DNA from: Hymenobacter roseosalivarius DSM 11622
Lineage (GTDB): Bacteria > Bacteroidota > Bacteroidia > Cytophagales > Hymenobacteraceae
Assembly (NCBI RefSeq): GCF_900176135.1
Contig: NZ_FWWW01000100.1
Coordinates: 1 to 64,000 of the forward strand
DNA length: 64,000 nucleotides
Reading direction: 5' to 3'
The notes under the pieces were generated by a model. It made no database searches. It was not told the origin of the DNA and worked only from the letters and a program-made list of their open reading frames with translations. Position 1 is the stretch's first letter; the number at the start of each line of letters is the position of its first letter. Both the position numbers and the translations under genes were made by a program. Shown piece by piece: positions 42,354 to 51,504 of the stretch.

Positions 42354-43817
42354 ATGAAAGAGCTGGAAATACTTCTTCTGGTTCTTTATGGGTTGTGTCT
42401 AACGTTTATCCTGGGCTTCAGCCTGAGTCAGCTGCAGCTCACGGTGCTGGCCCGGCGCGCCTACCGCCGCCCGCCGTTGCCGGCCCCTGCTCCCCCATCG
42501 GAGTGGCCCCTGGTGACGGTGCAGCTGCCGGTGTATAATGAGCTGTATGTAATCGAGCGCATCATCGATGCCGCCGCCGCGCTGACCTATCCGTCGGATA
42601 AATTACACATTCAGATACTCGATGACTCAACCGACGAAACAGTCACGCTGGCCGCCGCCCGCATAGCCTTTCACCGGGCAAATGGCATCAACATTGAACA
42701 TATACTACGCGCTGATCGTGAGGGATTTAAAGCGGGTGCTCTAAAGCATGCCTTGAATTATACGAATGCTGAACTAATCGCCATTTTCGACGCCGATTTC
42801 GTACCCGAGCCTGACTTCCTGCTCCGTACCGTACCCTACTTTTCCGATACCGCCGTAGGGGTGGTGCAAACGCGTTGGGCTCACCTCAACGAGGAGTACT
42901 CGTTGCTGACGAAGCTCCAGGCCTTTGCCCTGAACGCGCACTTTTACGTGGAGCAGGTGGGGCGCCGGGCCGGGGGGCATTTTATTAATTTCAACGGTAC
43001 GGGCGGCGTGTGGCGGCGTCGCTGCATCGAGGAATCGGGCGGCTGGCACAGCGACACGCTCACTGAAGACCTCGACCTGAGCTACCGGGCGCAGCTGGGC
43101 AACTGGCAATTCGTGTACCTACCCCAGGTAATGTCGCCGGCCGAATTACCCGCCGCAATGGATGCCCTGAAGTCGCAGCAGTTTCGCTGGACTAAGGGTG
43201 GCGCCGAAACCGCGCGTAAGCATCTGGGTAGCGTGTTACGATCAGCTTTCCCCCTTTCTACCAAGCTGCACGCTACCTTTCATTTGCTCAACAGCACTGT
43301 ATTTCTCGCTATCCTGCTCCTGTCGGTAATAAGCGTGCCTTTGGTGTTTGTGCGGCAGCAGCTACCGGAGCTGGAGCCCGTATTCCAGCTGGCCAGCGTG
43401 TTCTTGCTCACCCTGCTGCCCTTAGTGTTTTATTATTATTCGTCGTGGCGCTACGCCAATCCGAGGGCCCGCTGGGGGGCTTTTCTGCCTAAATTTCTGT
43501 TGTTTCTGGCCGTGTCGATGGGCCTGGCTTTGCACAACTCGCGCGCGGTGCTGCTGGGGCTGGCGGGTCGGCGCTCGGCTTTTATCCGCACTCCCAAGCT
43601 GGGTCTGATCCGGCGGCAGGGCACCTGGCGGGGCCGCCGCTACCGCACCGGCCGCTTCGACGGCCTCACGGTGCTGGAAGGGCTGCTTACGCTTTACTTC
43701 TTGTTCGGCATCGGGGCGGGCTTGTACATCGGCGACTATGGCCTGCTGCCTTTTCACCTGCTGTTGGCGGTAGGCTACGGCCTGGTTTTTTACTACTCCG
43801 TCCGCCACTCCAACTAA
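42354..43817 (+). CDS. Membrane-bound family 2 glycosyltransferase (cellulose synthase-like)
   Basis: This 487-residue protein has an N-terminal helix, a cytoplasmic GT-A domain (VTVQLPVYNELYVIERIID, ILDDSTDETV, AIFDADFVPEPDFL), the processive signature TEDLDLSYR and SQQFRWTKGG (QxxRW), then several C-terminal helices. These features match processive beta-glycan synthases and glucosylceramide-type synthases. The product is unknown. The ATG at 42354 is chosen over the upstream frame that overlaps the preceding gene. It follows the DPM1-like gene by 65 bp. Confidence 0.85.
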   Translation: MKELEILLLVLYGLCLTFILGFSLSQLQLTVLARRAYRRPPLPAPAPPSEWPLVTVQLPVYNELYVIERIIDAAAALTYPSDKLHIQILDDSTDETVTLAAARIAFHRANGINIEHILRADREGFKAGALKHALNYTNAELIAIFDADFVPEPDFLLRTVPYFSDTAVGVVQTRWAHLNEEYSLLTKLQAFALNAHFYVEQVGRRAGGHFINFNGTGGVWRRRCIEESGGWHSDTLTEDLDLSYRAQLGNWQFVYLPQVMSPAELPAAMDALKSQQFRWTKGGAETARKHLGSVLRSAFPLSTKLHATFHLLNSTVFLAILLLSVISVPLVFVRQQLPELEPVFQLASVFLLTLLPLVFYYYSSWRYANPRARWGAFLPKFLLFLAVSMGLALHNSRAVLLGLAGRRSAFIRTPKLGLIRRQGTWRGRRYRTGRFDGLTVLEGLLTLYFLFGIGAGLYIGDYGLLPFHLLLAVGYGLVFYYSVRHSN

Positions 43818-43842
43818 GCTAATCCGCCCAAAGGCCACCGCA

Positions 43843-45186
43843 ATGCCCCGCCTCACTCCCTATCAGCTCATGGCCCTGCTGCTCAGCGCGGCGGCGTATG
43901 CGGGGATAGCCTACGCCACGCCCCGCGCCCATTTTGGGCAGCTGGTTGGGCTGCTGGCCGTGGCATTCGCGGCCTATATCTGGCTTGTGCGCAGCCAGCT
44001 GCCGCTACGGGTAGCCTTGGTTGCCGGGCTGCTGCTGCGCCTGCTGTGGCTGCCCGTTGCCCCCGCCCTCTCCGACGACTACCACCGCTTCCGCTGGGAT
44101 GGCCTGCTGGTGGCTGGGGGGCAAAATCCCTACCTGCACCGCCCCGATGAGCTGCTAACACCCAGCACCCGCGCGTGGCCTACGTTGGCCGACAACGCCT
44201 CATTGCGACAACGACTTACCAGCCTATACCCCAGACTAAACTCCCCTCACTATTACTCGGTGTACCCACCGGTTTGTCAGGCCGTGTTCGGGCTGGGCGC
44301 CTGGTTATTTCCCGATAGCGAACAGGTCTTTATTGTTTTTTTGCGAGTGGTAATACTGAGCACGGAGCTGGGCACGATGCTATTGCTAATGAGCTTGTTG
44401 CGCACTTTTGGCCAACCTAAGCACCGCGCCCTATGGTACGTGCTCAATCCGCTGGTTATCGTGGAGCTGACGGGCAACCTCCATTTTGAAGCCTTGCTTA
44501 TCTGCGGGCTGCTGGCGGCCTGGTGGGCGCTGGCGCGGGGGCGCTGGGTGTGGTCGGCGGGGGCGCTGGGGCTGGCCGTGGCTACCAAGCTGCTGCCGCT
44601 GCTGGTGCTGCCTTTTCTTATCCGACGCCTGGGCTGGGGGGCTTTTCTGCGCTACGCTGGCGTGCTGAGCGTAGTGGTGGGGGGCTTTTTCGTGCCGTTT
44701 CTGTCGGCAGACTTATTCCACAACTTCGGCCGCAGCCTCGACCTGTATTTTCACACGTTTGAGTTCAACGCCAGCTTTTACTATTTGCTGCGGGCGGTGG
44801 GCTACTGGCAGGTGGGCTACAACCAGATTGCCACCATCGGTACCAGCCTGGCCCTGACCGCCGGCTTGCTGCTGCTACTGTTAGCCTGGCGCGAGCATCA
44901 ACCTAGTATGGCCTCGCTGGGTAGAGCGCTACTGCTGGCCCTGACGCTGTATTACCTGCTGGCTACGACGATACATCCTTGGTATCTGACGCCGCTGGTG
45001 GCTCTGAGCTGCTTTGCGCGCTACCGCTACGCGCTAGTGTGGTCGGGGCTAGTGGCCCTCTCCTACGCAGCCTACCAGACCAGCACCTACTCCGAGAATC
45101 TGGCCCTTGTGGGGCTGGAGTACGGTATCGTGTTGAGCGTACTGCTGTGGGAACTGACCCGCCCGGTGCCTGCTCCACTGGCGTAG
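43843..45186 (+). CDS. Multi-pass membrane glycosyltransferase (GT87/DUF2029-like)
   Basis: This 447-residue protein has about ten helices. The first extracytoplasmic loop carries LSDDYHRFRWDGLLVAGGQNP, an acidic pair expected for GT-C transferases, followed by YYSVYPPVCQAVFGLG. This is typical of GT87/mannosyltransferase-like proteins that use polyprenyl-phosphate sugars. It lies 26 bp after the cellulose-synthase-like gene and likely acts on the same product. Three G6C motifs fall in this gene (44116, 44636, 44679), read as Gly-Gly-Gln, Gly-Ala-Phe and Gly-Gly-Phe-Phe. Confidence 0.75.
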   Translation: MPRLTPYQLMALLLSAAAYAGIAYATPRAHFGQLVGLLAVAFAAYIWLVRSQLPLRVALVAGLLLRLLWLPVAPALSDDYHRFRWDGLLVAGGQNPYLHRPDELLTPSTRAWPTLADNASLRQRLTSLYPRLNSPHYYSVYPPVCQAVFGLGAWLFPDSEQVFIVFLRVVILSTELGTMLLLMSLLRTFGQPKHRALWYVLNPLVIVELTGNLHFEALLICGLLAAWWALARGRWVWSAGALGLAVATKLLPLLVLPFLIRRLGWGAFLRYAGVLSVVVGGFFVPFLSADLFHNFGRSLDLYFHTFEFNASFYYLLRAVGYWQVGYNQIATIGTSLALTAGLLLLLLAWREHQPSMASLGRALLLALTLYYLLATTIHPWYLTPLVALSCFARYRYALVWSGLVALSYAAYQTSTYSENLALVGLEYGIVLSVLLWELTRPVPAPLA

Positions 45187-45491
45187 GCCCACGCCAGGGC
45201 CGGGTGTTGTGTAGCTGCCAACCAGCGCAGCCATACCGAATTAGAAATTCACTCCGGTTGTCAGACCAGCAAAGTGAACCCTATTAAAAACAGAATAATC
45301 ATATAATAGACAAAGCAGCTTGTTGCTGGATAAAGGAACTAATTACTTTCACTTCCATTGTTTATCACATTAAAAAGCTAGGTTTAAAGTGCTTAATTCA
45401 GGTTTTATCACTAAAACTGAATCAAATAGCATCAGTTCTTTTCAGCGGGCTTGTGCTGATACACTCAGCATTTTCTTATAAAACATAATTT
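45187..45491. other. AT-rich intergenic segment; no gene seen
   Basis: The roughly 300 bp between the GT87-like gene and the interrupted STAS-like gene contain no convincing frame, repeat or terminator. The stretch is markedly more AT-rich than the flanking genes. Confidence 0.4.
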
Positions 45492-45926
45492 ATGGTCGCA
45501 CTCTTTACTCTGACCGATACTAAATCCATCACCATCGTTTATGATCGGGCCAACGATTGGCTCTATGCCGAGTGGAAGGGGCATCAGGACTAGGAATCGG
45601 TGCAGGATAACTGCAAATTGCTGCTGGCCTGCCTGCGACGGTTTCCTTGCCAAAAGCTGCTCAACGACAGCTCAGGCGTCACGGGTGACTGGAAATTGGC
45701 TGCTAAGTGGATAGGGGAATACTTCTTCCCGCTCCTGGCCGATGCCGGCTTGCACTACATGGCCTGGGTATACTCACCCAATTACTTCAGCCGGCGCGCC
45801 ATCAACCTGGCTCTATCCTTCGTGAGGCAGCCGGTAATAGTAGTAGTGAACTTTGAGGAGGTAGCCTCGGCTTATACGTGGCTGCGGGAAAAGGTTCGGC
45901 CCTCCTGCATTACGTCTATGCTCTGA
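45492..45926 (+). pseudogene. STAS/SpoIIAA-like protein gene interrupted by an in-frame TAG
   Basis: The frame begins at ATG 45492 with MVALFTLTDTKSITIVYDRA, then NDWLYAEWKGHQD, meets a TAG at 45591-45593, and continues in the same frame from ESVQDNCKLLLACLRRF to 45926 with DSSGVTGDWKLAAKW and NFEEVASAYTWLREKV. The joined protein (about 144 residues) resembles the small STAS/SEC14-like proteins common in Bacteroidota. The simplest reading is a nonsense mutation in a once-intact gene. A GTG at 45600 right after the stop could restart the C-terminal part. Confidence 0.7.
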
Positions 45927-45952
45927 TTTAAAGGAACTTATCTCGCTTTACC

Positions 45953-46861
45953 TCAAGTCTGCCAGTAGGCGTAGCGCCGTACAGATTTCAGGCGCAGATT
46001 GCGGCCGTCCCAGGTTGTTTGGCGAAGCAGAACGTTGGGATATTTTTTGGCAAACCAGTATACATTCTGCTTGTTCGCAGCCAGGGCAACAGTCACGCGC
46101 CAGGCCGCCTCGGGGGTGTCGACAGCAAGGCCCTCCTCTACTTTCAGCTGAGCAGTATAGTAGTTTGGCCGGGCTGCCTTGCTGGTTTGCTGTAGCTCCG
46201 TGACCACCAGCTGAAAGGCTGGCTTGCGGGCAAAGCGCAGACTGCGTAAGGTGTACGGCAACGCGTCCTCAAAAACGGCATCGCGCCGCAGTTGCCGCTC
46301 CCCGCTCCCTTGCCCGTCCCAGTAAGAGTTATAGGTCTGCAGATAATGCAGGCCCTCGTCGGTAATGGCCTTGAACGTATTGCCGCACCACTCCTGGGAG
46401 GAGGTGGTCAGCTTGTGCAGGGCCACGGGCTCATCGCGCCGAAAAAACAGGGACGTGAGGTAGTGGTAAGGGTACTGATCGGTTTCGATGCGGCAAAACT
46501 GATTCACCTTCATCACCGGAAACAGGTCGGGGCGCTGTAGGGTGTCGGCTTTCACGTCGAACTGGGGCGTAAATTCCTCTTTCACGGTAATCAGAGTGTA
46601 CTCGAAGCGGCGTACTTTATCATACACCACCCGTTCGGCCTCATAGGTTGCTACCTCGGCCAGTCCGTCTTCCCACCATGTGGCCATCGCCCACTGCTGA
46701 TTGAAGTGAGGTGCCAGTTTGAGCAACGCGGCATTATCATCCAGCACTAGCTTACTTTTGCCCCCCAAAGCTACTTCCCCATCGGAGGAGGAGCAGGCGG
46801 TAAGACCATTGCTTAAGGCCACGAATCCCAACCCAATTACAAAACGACAGACAGAGTGCAT
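45953..46861 (-). CDS. Hypothetical lipoprotein
   Basis: This 302-residue protein starts with an export signal, MHSVCRFVIGLGFVALSNG, then LTAC (lipobox Cys). The longer frame to 46879 begins with TTG and is not preferred. The mature part contains WWEDGLAEVATYEAERVVYD and LRFARKPAFQLVVTELQQTS. The family was not identified. It lies downstream of the arsenosugar-type genes on the same strand (66 bp after the TIGR04282-like gene) and might belong to that transcription unit. The dispersed motif is at 46761 near the lipobox-proximal region. Confidence 0.6.
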   Translation of the reverse strand: MHSVCRFVIGLGFVALSNGLTACSSSDGEVALGGKSKLVLDDNAALLKLAPHFNQQWAMATWWEDGLAEVATYEAERVVYDKVRRFEYTLITVKEEFTPQFDVKADTLQRPDLFPVMKVNQFCRIETDQYPYHYLTSLFFRRDEPVALHKLTTSSQEWCGNTFKAITDEGLHYLQTYNSYWDGQGSGERQLRRDAVFEDALPYTLRSLRFARKPAFQLVVTELQQTSKAARPNYYTAQLKVEEGLAVDTPEAAWRVTVALAANKQNVYWFAKKYPNVLLRQTTWDGRNLRLKSVRRYAYWQT

Positions 46862-46927
46862 ACGAACTAGCTTAATCAAGTAGAATGATGCTAGTACGGC
46901 GAAACGCCACTGTAGTGGCTACATAGT

Positions 46928-47554
46928 CTAATTTTCTGTCGCGCGCCACACGGCCAGATCATCGGCTGTATCCACATCGTGCAGCGTAGGCAGGCGTGCG
47001 ACATGCAGGCCCAGGCGAGCAGCATCGGCTAGGGTATCGGGCAGGACGGAAGCGGTGCTCCAGGTTTTATTCTGGAACAACTCCTCCTGTAAAGTCTTCA
47101 TTCCAAGCAAGTAATAACCGCCATCGGCCGCTGGCCCGACCACTACGTCGTGGGTTATCAGCAGAGCAAAGGCCTGGTTTAAAAGCTTAGTGGTAAGGCC
47201 GGGGCAATCAGTTCCAATGATTACTACGGAAGCAGCACCAGCTGTAAATGCAAGCGTAAAAGCCAGCTGCATTTTGCCCCCCAGGTCGCTGGGCGGCTGC
47301 GGCCGCCAGGCATAGCCTGGCCATTCAGCGGCTACGGCCTCTGGCGTTAAGGGCAAGCTGACAGGTTGGGGGAGCCACACGGTTTTTTGCCCCCCAAAGC
47401 CATCGGCGGCGGCGCGGGTGCGGGCCAGCAGCTCACGGTATAGGGCTAATGTTGCTTCGTCGCCGATGCTTTGCGCCAGCCGGGTTTTTACCTGCCCCAG
47501 CTCTGGCAGGCGGGCAAAAATGAGCAAATGGCGTTGGTGGAAACTGTTGGCCAC
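46928..47554 (-). CDS. TIGR04282-type arsenosugar-associated glycosyltransferase-like protein
   Basis: This 208-residue protein has a CofC/nucleotidyltransferase-like GT-A fold: LLIFARLPELGQVKTRLAQS at the start, VVIIGTDCPGLTTKLLNQAF and VVGPAADGGYYLLGMK. These match my memory of the TIGR04282 family, which accompanies the ArsS radical SAM enzyme in arsenosugar gene sets. The start is GTG at 47554. It is 15 bp after the rhodanese gene and probably co-transcribed. The reaction it performs is not established; transfer of a ribose- or sugar-linked group is assumed. Confidence 0.75.
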   Translation of the reverse strand: MANSFHQRHLLIFARLPELGQVKTRLAQSIGDEATLALYRELLARTRAAADGFGGQKTVWLPQPVSLPLTPEAVAAEWPGYAWRPQPPSDLGGKMQLAFTLAFTAGAASVVIIGTDCPGLTTKLLNQAFALLITHDVVVGPAADGGYYLLGMKTLQEELFQNKTWSTASVLPDTLADAARLGLHVARLPTLHDVDTADDLAVWRATEN

Positions 47555-47569
47555 GCGGTATTTTTTTCG

Positions 47570-48106
47570 TTATTGATACACCTGCTCGCCCTGCCGTAGC
47601 CACGCACTCCACAGCACCGAGTACGGATGAATCTGGCGCGTAGGCCCGGCGGCATTGTACACGAGCCGCCCTTCGTTTACCCACTGAAAAATACCCCCGT
47701 ACAGATTACGCACGTCGCTAAAGCCCAGAGCTTTGAGCCGCTCCCCTACCCGCTCACTGCGGTAGCCCACCGAGCAGTAAACTACCACGGTTTGCCCGCG
47801 CGATAAGCCGGCGAAATCGTTCTTCTCGAAAGAATCAAAATTCACGAATTTAGCCCCCGTCAAGTGGCTGACCTTATATTCAGCGGGGGTGCGAGTATCG
47901 AGCAGCAATACCTTCTTGGGCTTGGCAAGCAGCATATCAGCCAGCGCGGCAGCCTGTATAGTAGGCACCGTTTCGCGGTAAAGCATGCGCAGCATTTCCC
48001 GGTACGCCGGACTTACCGTTTCCGGCACGGATGCATCCTGCCCGCAAGCCGGCAGCGCCAGCAGCCCCAGAAACATCACTAATATGCGCCACCAATTGCT
48101 CATCAT
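47570..48106 (-). CDS. Exported rhodanese-like protein
   Basis: This 178-residue protein has a hydrophobic N-terminus ending LLALPAC (Cys21), which suggests export and possibly lipid anchoring. The rhodanese domain shows VLLLDTRTPAEYKVSHLTGA and the active-site loop VVYCSVGYRSERV, with catalytic Cys near residue 111. Rhodaneses transfer sulphane sulphur, or serve as arsenate reductase-like or sulphur-carrier modules. It lies between ArsS and the TIGR04282-like gene, consistent with a role linked to arsenic or sulphur chemistry. Confidence 0.78.
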   Translation of the reverse strand: MMSNWWRILVMFLGLLALPACGQDASVPETVSPAYREMLRMLYRETVPTIQAAALADMLLAKPKKVLLLDTRTPAEYKVSHLTGAKFVNFDSFEKNDFAGLSRGQTVVVYCSVGYRSERVGERLKALGFSDVRNLYGGIFQWVNEGRLVYNAAGPTRQIHPYSVLWSAWLRQGEQVYQ

Positions 48107-48130
48107 TACCTCCTGATTACAAATTAAATA

Positions 48131-49180
48131 TCAAGCCGTAGCGCCGCCGCAGCTGGAGCCAGCTCCGGCCGTGCAGCCATAGCAGTGCTGATTGATAACA
48201 ATGGCTCGATCCTGCAAAGCGGCCGCATCGAAGGAACGAATGTGCTGGGGGGCATTTTGGGCCACGTTCAGGTCGAGCTGCTGATTGAAGTCGCAGTCGT
48301 AGAGCTGCCCGTCCCAGCCGATGGAGAGTGTACTGCGACACATCACATTGGCCGCCGCCACGGGGTTGTACGCGGCCACCAGCTTTTGCATGTAGCTCTC
48401 GTAGTTGCCGCTCTCCAGCAGATAGTCCATAAACCGGCTTATGGGCAGGTTGGTAATGGCCAGCAGGTTGTTGAACACCACTTCATGCTCGCGCAGCAGC
48501 CGTTGCTTGAACTCCCGCTCCAGCCCCACCTGACTACCCGGCAAAAAGGCCCCCGACGGATTATAAACCAAATCCAGCAGCAAGCCGGAGCCTTCCACAC
48601 CGTAGCCCACCGCGTTCAGCATGCGCAAGGCCCGGATAGAGCGCCCAAACACCCCTTCACCCCGTTGGGCATCGGTGCGGGCCGCCGAAAAGTGCGGCAG
48701 CGACGACACCACCCGCACGCCATGTTTAGCAAAGAACTCAGGCAGGTCATGGTACTTGGGGTTGGCTACGATGATGGTCAGGTTACAGCGCACGATGGTC
48801 TGCCGGCCCAGGGCCGAAATCTGCTCCACGAACCAGCGAAAATCCGGATTCATTTCCGGGGCTCCGCCCGTTAAGTCAACCACAGGAATCGTCGTCTGAG
48901 CCAGCGCATTGAGGCAAAGCTGCATGGTAGCGCGCGTCATTATCTCGGTGCGGTCGGGGCCGGCATCTACGTGGCAATGGCGGCAGGTCTGGTTGCACAT
49001 CTTCCCTACGTTCACCTGCATAACCGCCAGCTCAGTGGGGCGTAGCGGCAGCAGACCCGATTCGCGCAGCTTGTGGGCAAAGGCAGGCAGCCGGGCACCC
49101 GCCGCTTCCGCCTCACTCAGCACCGTAAGCTGGTAGCTGGTATCGGCAAGGGCGTGGTGTTGGGCATGCAGTGATTTCAT
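48131..49180 (-). CDS. arsS: Arsenosugar biosynthesis radical SAM protein ArsS
   Basis: This 349-residue radical SAM enzyme has the cluster motif MCNQTCRHCHVDAG (Cys62, 66, 69; CxxxCxxC). DLTGGAPEMNPDFRWFVEQI follows, and a C-terminal Cys-rich tail (HCYGCTAGAGSSCGG) binds a further cluster, as in the radical SAM/Cys-rich family TIGR04167. ArsS is known in cyanobacteria to install the 5'-deoxyadenosyl group onto dimethylated arsenic, forming the arsenosugar precursor. Neighbouring TIGR04282, rhodanese and AhpD-like genes support the call. No arsM methyltransferase is present in this window. Confidence 0.88.
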   Translation of the reverse strand: MKSLHAQHHALADTSYQLTVLSEAEAAGARLPAFAHKLRESGLLPLRPTELAVMQVNVGKMCNQTCRHCHVDAGPDRTEIMTRATMQLCLNALAQTTIPVVDLTGGAPEMNPDFRWFVEQISALGRQTIVRCNLTIIVANPKYHDLPEFFAKHGVRVVSSLPHFSAARTDAQRGEGVFGRSIRALRMLNAVGYGVEGSGLLLDLVYNPSGAFLPGSQVGLEREFKQRLLREHEVVFNNLLAITNLPISRFMDYLLESGNYESYMQKLVAAYNPVAAANVMCRSTLSIGWDGQLYDCDFNQQLDLNVAQNAPQHIRSFDAAALQDRAIVINQHCYGCTAGAGSSCGGATA

Positions 49181-49262
49181 GGGCTAAATGGTTGGCTGGA
49201 AGGGCAACCGGGCAAATGAATCATCCTAAAAAAAAGAGCTATTCACCCAGTCAACCATTTAA

Positions 49263-49601
49263 TTACATAGACAGTTCTTTGGCTTTGTTCATCATCTGAA
49301 CGCTGTGTACCAGCGCCGCGCCGCCCTTGATAGCCACGGCTACGTGTACGGCTTCCATCATTTGCGCCTCGTCGGCACCTTTCTGGAGCGAGTCCGCGGT
49401 GTACGCGTCAATGCAGTAAGGGCACTGCACGGCGTGCGCTACGGCTAAGGCAATAAGCGCCTTTTCCCGCTCGGAGAGGGCGCCTTCTTTAAAAACTTCG
49501 CCGTAGTAGTCGAAAAACTTCCGGCCCATTTCGGGCTGCCAGTCTGAAACGTTACCAAATTTGGCCAAGTCAGCGGGGTTGTAGTACGTTGATTTTTCCA
49601 T
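49263..49601 (-). CDS. AhpD-like arsenosugar-associated carboxymuconolactone decarboxylase family protein
   Basis: This 112-residue protein contains the AhpD-type redox motif HAVQCPYCIDAYT (Cys60, Cys63), in the CMD/AhpD helical fold (ALSEREKALIALAVAHAV). It resembles the family called arsenosugar biosynthesis-associated peroxidase-like protein, which is a regular neighbour of arsS. Here arsS begins 82 bp downstream on the same strand. The ATG at 49601 (MEKSTYYNPADL) is used. A disulphide or peroxidase-type reduction role is likely, acting on arsenic species or on the pathway's redox state. Confidence 0.82.
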   Translation of the reverse strand: MEKSTYYNPADLAKFGNVSDWQPEMGRKFFDYYGEVFKEGALSEREKALIALAVAHAVQCPYCIDAYTADSLQKGADEAQMMEAVHVAVAIKGGAALVHSVQMMNKAKELSM

Positions 49602-49731
49602 GATCGTGAAAGAGGACGGGAGGTGAAAGTGTATAGGTAGCAAGGTAAGCGCGGATTAGTAGTTGCCCGCTTCAGAGGTCGCGCTTCTATCAGCCGCAAC
49701 AGCCAAAAAGCCCCCCATCGACTATATCAAG

Positions 49732-49782
49732 AAGGACCTACTTACCGAGGCAGTAAATTCTGCTTTCGGTGAATAGGTCCTT
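49732..49782 (-). terminator. Hairpin downstream of the sigma/anti-sigma operon
   Basis: The outer stem is AAGGACCTA (49732-49740) with TAGGTCCTT (49774-49782), extended inside by ACCGA/TCGGT and GCAG/CTGC pairs. It lies 34 bp past the anti-sigma stop. On the minus strand it is followed after about 20 bp by GGGGGGCTTTTT (motif at 49711), which could provide the T-tract. Confidence 0.55.
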
Positions 49783-49815
49783 CCGTCTGCTCATTGGCAG
49801 CAATGTGAGGTAAGC

Positions 49816-50694
49816 TTAAATATTGCCAACAACCGTCAGAGTCGATAACGTCGGGTTGACGCTGCCACCGGCTGGCTCTACGGTCATGGCAAACGCCTGA
49901 GCGCTGGCAATATCTTTCATCTGCTGAAGACTGTCGCCAGCAGTGGTAGCGGCGGCTAATACTCCCGCATCGACGGGCTTACCATTATCCAGAGCCCACA
50001 ACTGATACTGCTTACCTGTTGGAGGCGCGGGCAAGTTGCGCACATCGAGATATACTGCTTTGGTTTTAGGGTTATACAGTACCCGGGCGCTGGCCGAAGG
50101 GGCGGCGGCCGTACCGGCTAGTGCCACCGTCCGGAAATCGTCGCTGCGTAGTACGTCCAGCTCCTGCTGACGCACCGCCAACGTTCGCTCTGAGGCCTGC
50201 ATCACGGACGCTACCCGGCTCTGCTCAGTACGGGCGATGGCCAGATCGGAGGCTGCGTCGCGCCAGCGGGTATACAATACGAAGTTAGCTAAGCCACTAG
50301 CCAGCAATAACGCTACGGAGGCAGCCAGCATCCAGCGGAAAGCGGGACCAGAGGCGTTGTTGGCCGTTTCGGGCTCCATTGGAGTTAGCTGGCGAACTAC
50401 CGGCCCGTCAGGTGTCGCCGTCGTGGGGGGCACAATGCTCCGGGGGGCATTTTGAGCATCTGCCCGGATAGCCGCCTGCCAGCCGGCCAGCACCCGCTCA
50501 CGCATGGCGGCGGGGGGCGTTTCGGCGTGCGCTTGGGCATATACGCCAAGTGCCTGCTGCACCTGGTCCAGCTCCCGCGCAATGTCGGCATGAGTCGCGG
50601 CCCGCTCTTCCACGGTCTGGCGCTCCGCCTCGCTCAGCTCGCCCAGGGCGTACTGTTCGAGGATACCTGATTCGATATATTCCTGCGTGTCCAC
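49816..50694 (-). CDS. RskA-type anti-sigma factor
   Basis: This 292-residue protein has an N-terminal cytoplasmic anti-sigma region (YALGELSEAERQTVEERAAT), one central transmembrane helix (WMLAASVALLLASGLANFVL) and an exported RskA domain (VYLDVRNLPAPPTGKQYQLW, LDNGKPVDAGVL, TVEPAGGSVNPTLSTLTVVG). It starts with GTG at 50694, two bases after the sigma gene stop, so the pair is tightly coupled. It would hold the ECF sigma factor inactive until released by signal-driven proteolysis. Three G6C motifs cluster at 50425, 50442 and 50512 in its linker. Confidence 0.88.
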   Translation of the reverse strand: MDTQEYIESGILEQYALGELSEAERQTVEERAATHADIARELDQVQQALGVYAQAHAETPPAAMRERVLAGWQAAIRADAQNAPRSIVPPTTATPDGPVVRQLTPMEPETANNASGPAFRWMLAASVALLLASGLANFVLYTRWRDAASDLAIARTEQSRVASVMQASERTLAVRQQELDVLRSDDFRTVALAGTAAAPSASARVLYNPKTKAVYLDVRNLPAPPTGKQYQLWALDNGKPVDAGVLAAATTAGDSLQQMKDIASAQAFAMTVEPAGGSVNPTLSTLTVVGNI

Positions 50695-50696
50695 GA

Positions 50697-51254
50697 TTAT
50701 CGAATCAATTTTGCGAGTACTTTGATGGCCGCCCGGGCCCGGGTTTTCACCGTCCCGAGCGGCAGGTTGAGTTCGTCTGCCACTTCACTTTGTGTATATC
50801 CGCCAAAGTACAGCAGGTCAATCACTTGCTTCTGCTCAGGGTTGAGTTTTGCGGTTATTTCCTGCACACCGATATGCTCGGGCTGAAACCCGGTTGGGGC
50901 AGCCTGACGCAGCGCGGCGCTGTCCTCCAGCGGCTGTGTGCGACTACCTACGCGGTACTGCCGGGACCGGATTTTATCAATAGCTAAATTCCGACATATA
51001 TTCACGACCCACGTAAACAAACGCCCCTTAGAAGCATCATAGGAAGTAAAAGAGTGCCATATCTTCACTAAGCTTTCCTGCAGGACATCTTCCGCTATTT
51101 CCTCTTTTTTGACGATTCGGAGAATAACCCCGTACAGGGCCGCCGAATACTTGTCATAAAAAACAGTCATAGCCGCCTCTTCGCGGGCGCGCAATCGCTG
51201 CACCAGCAACTCCTCGGGTACAGGTAGTAACGATTCTGGGTGGTTAACAGACAC
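50697..51254 (-). CDS. ECF-type RNA polymerase sigma factor (SigK-like)
   Basis: This 185-residue protein has sigma-70 region 2 (YDKYSAALYGVILRIVKKEE, EDVLQESLVKIWHSF, RLFTWVVNICRNLAIDKIRS) and region 4 (LNPEQKQVIDLLYFGGYTQS, then EVADELNLPLGTVKTRARAA). It starts with GTG at 51254. Coupled to the RskA-type anti-sigma gene, it resembles the SigK/RskA pair that governs envelope or redox stress regulons. Target promoters were not identified here. The upstream 250 bp may hold its own promoter. Confidence 0.92.
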   Translation of the reverse strand: MSVNHPESLLPVPEELLVQRLRAREEAAMTVFYDKYSAALYGVILRIVKKEEIAEDVLQESLVKIWHSFTSYDASKGRLFTWVVNICRNLAIDKIRSRQYRVGSRTQPLEDSAALRQAAPTGFQPEHIGVQEITAKLNPEQKQVIDLLYFGGYTQSEVADELNLPLGTVKTRARAAIKVLAKLIR

Positions 51255-51504
51255 TTGGAACAGGCTGAAGGATATGGGGCTTGCTTGGACCCTGAGTCAG
51301 CCGCCGAACGAAAGTAAAGCATAAAGCTTGCATTTCACTTGTCCGGTGGTCGATGGGGACAACTGAGAAACTCGATGCGCTTACCTACACCGCTGGGTTT
51401 CCGTGGGTATACTGTGAATCCACATTTTTGTTTATGCTTTTACCAACTCTAGGCGAGTTGCGTACCGTAAAGCACTTATTCGACTCCTCTCATTCGGTTT
51501 ACTT

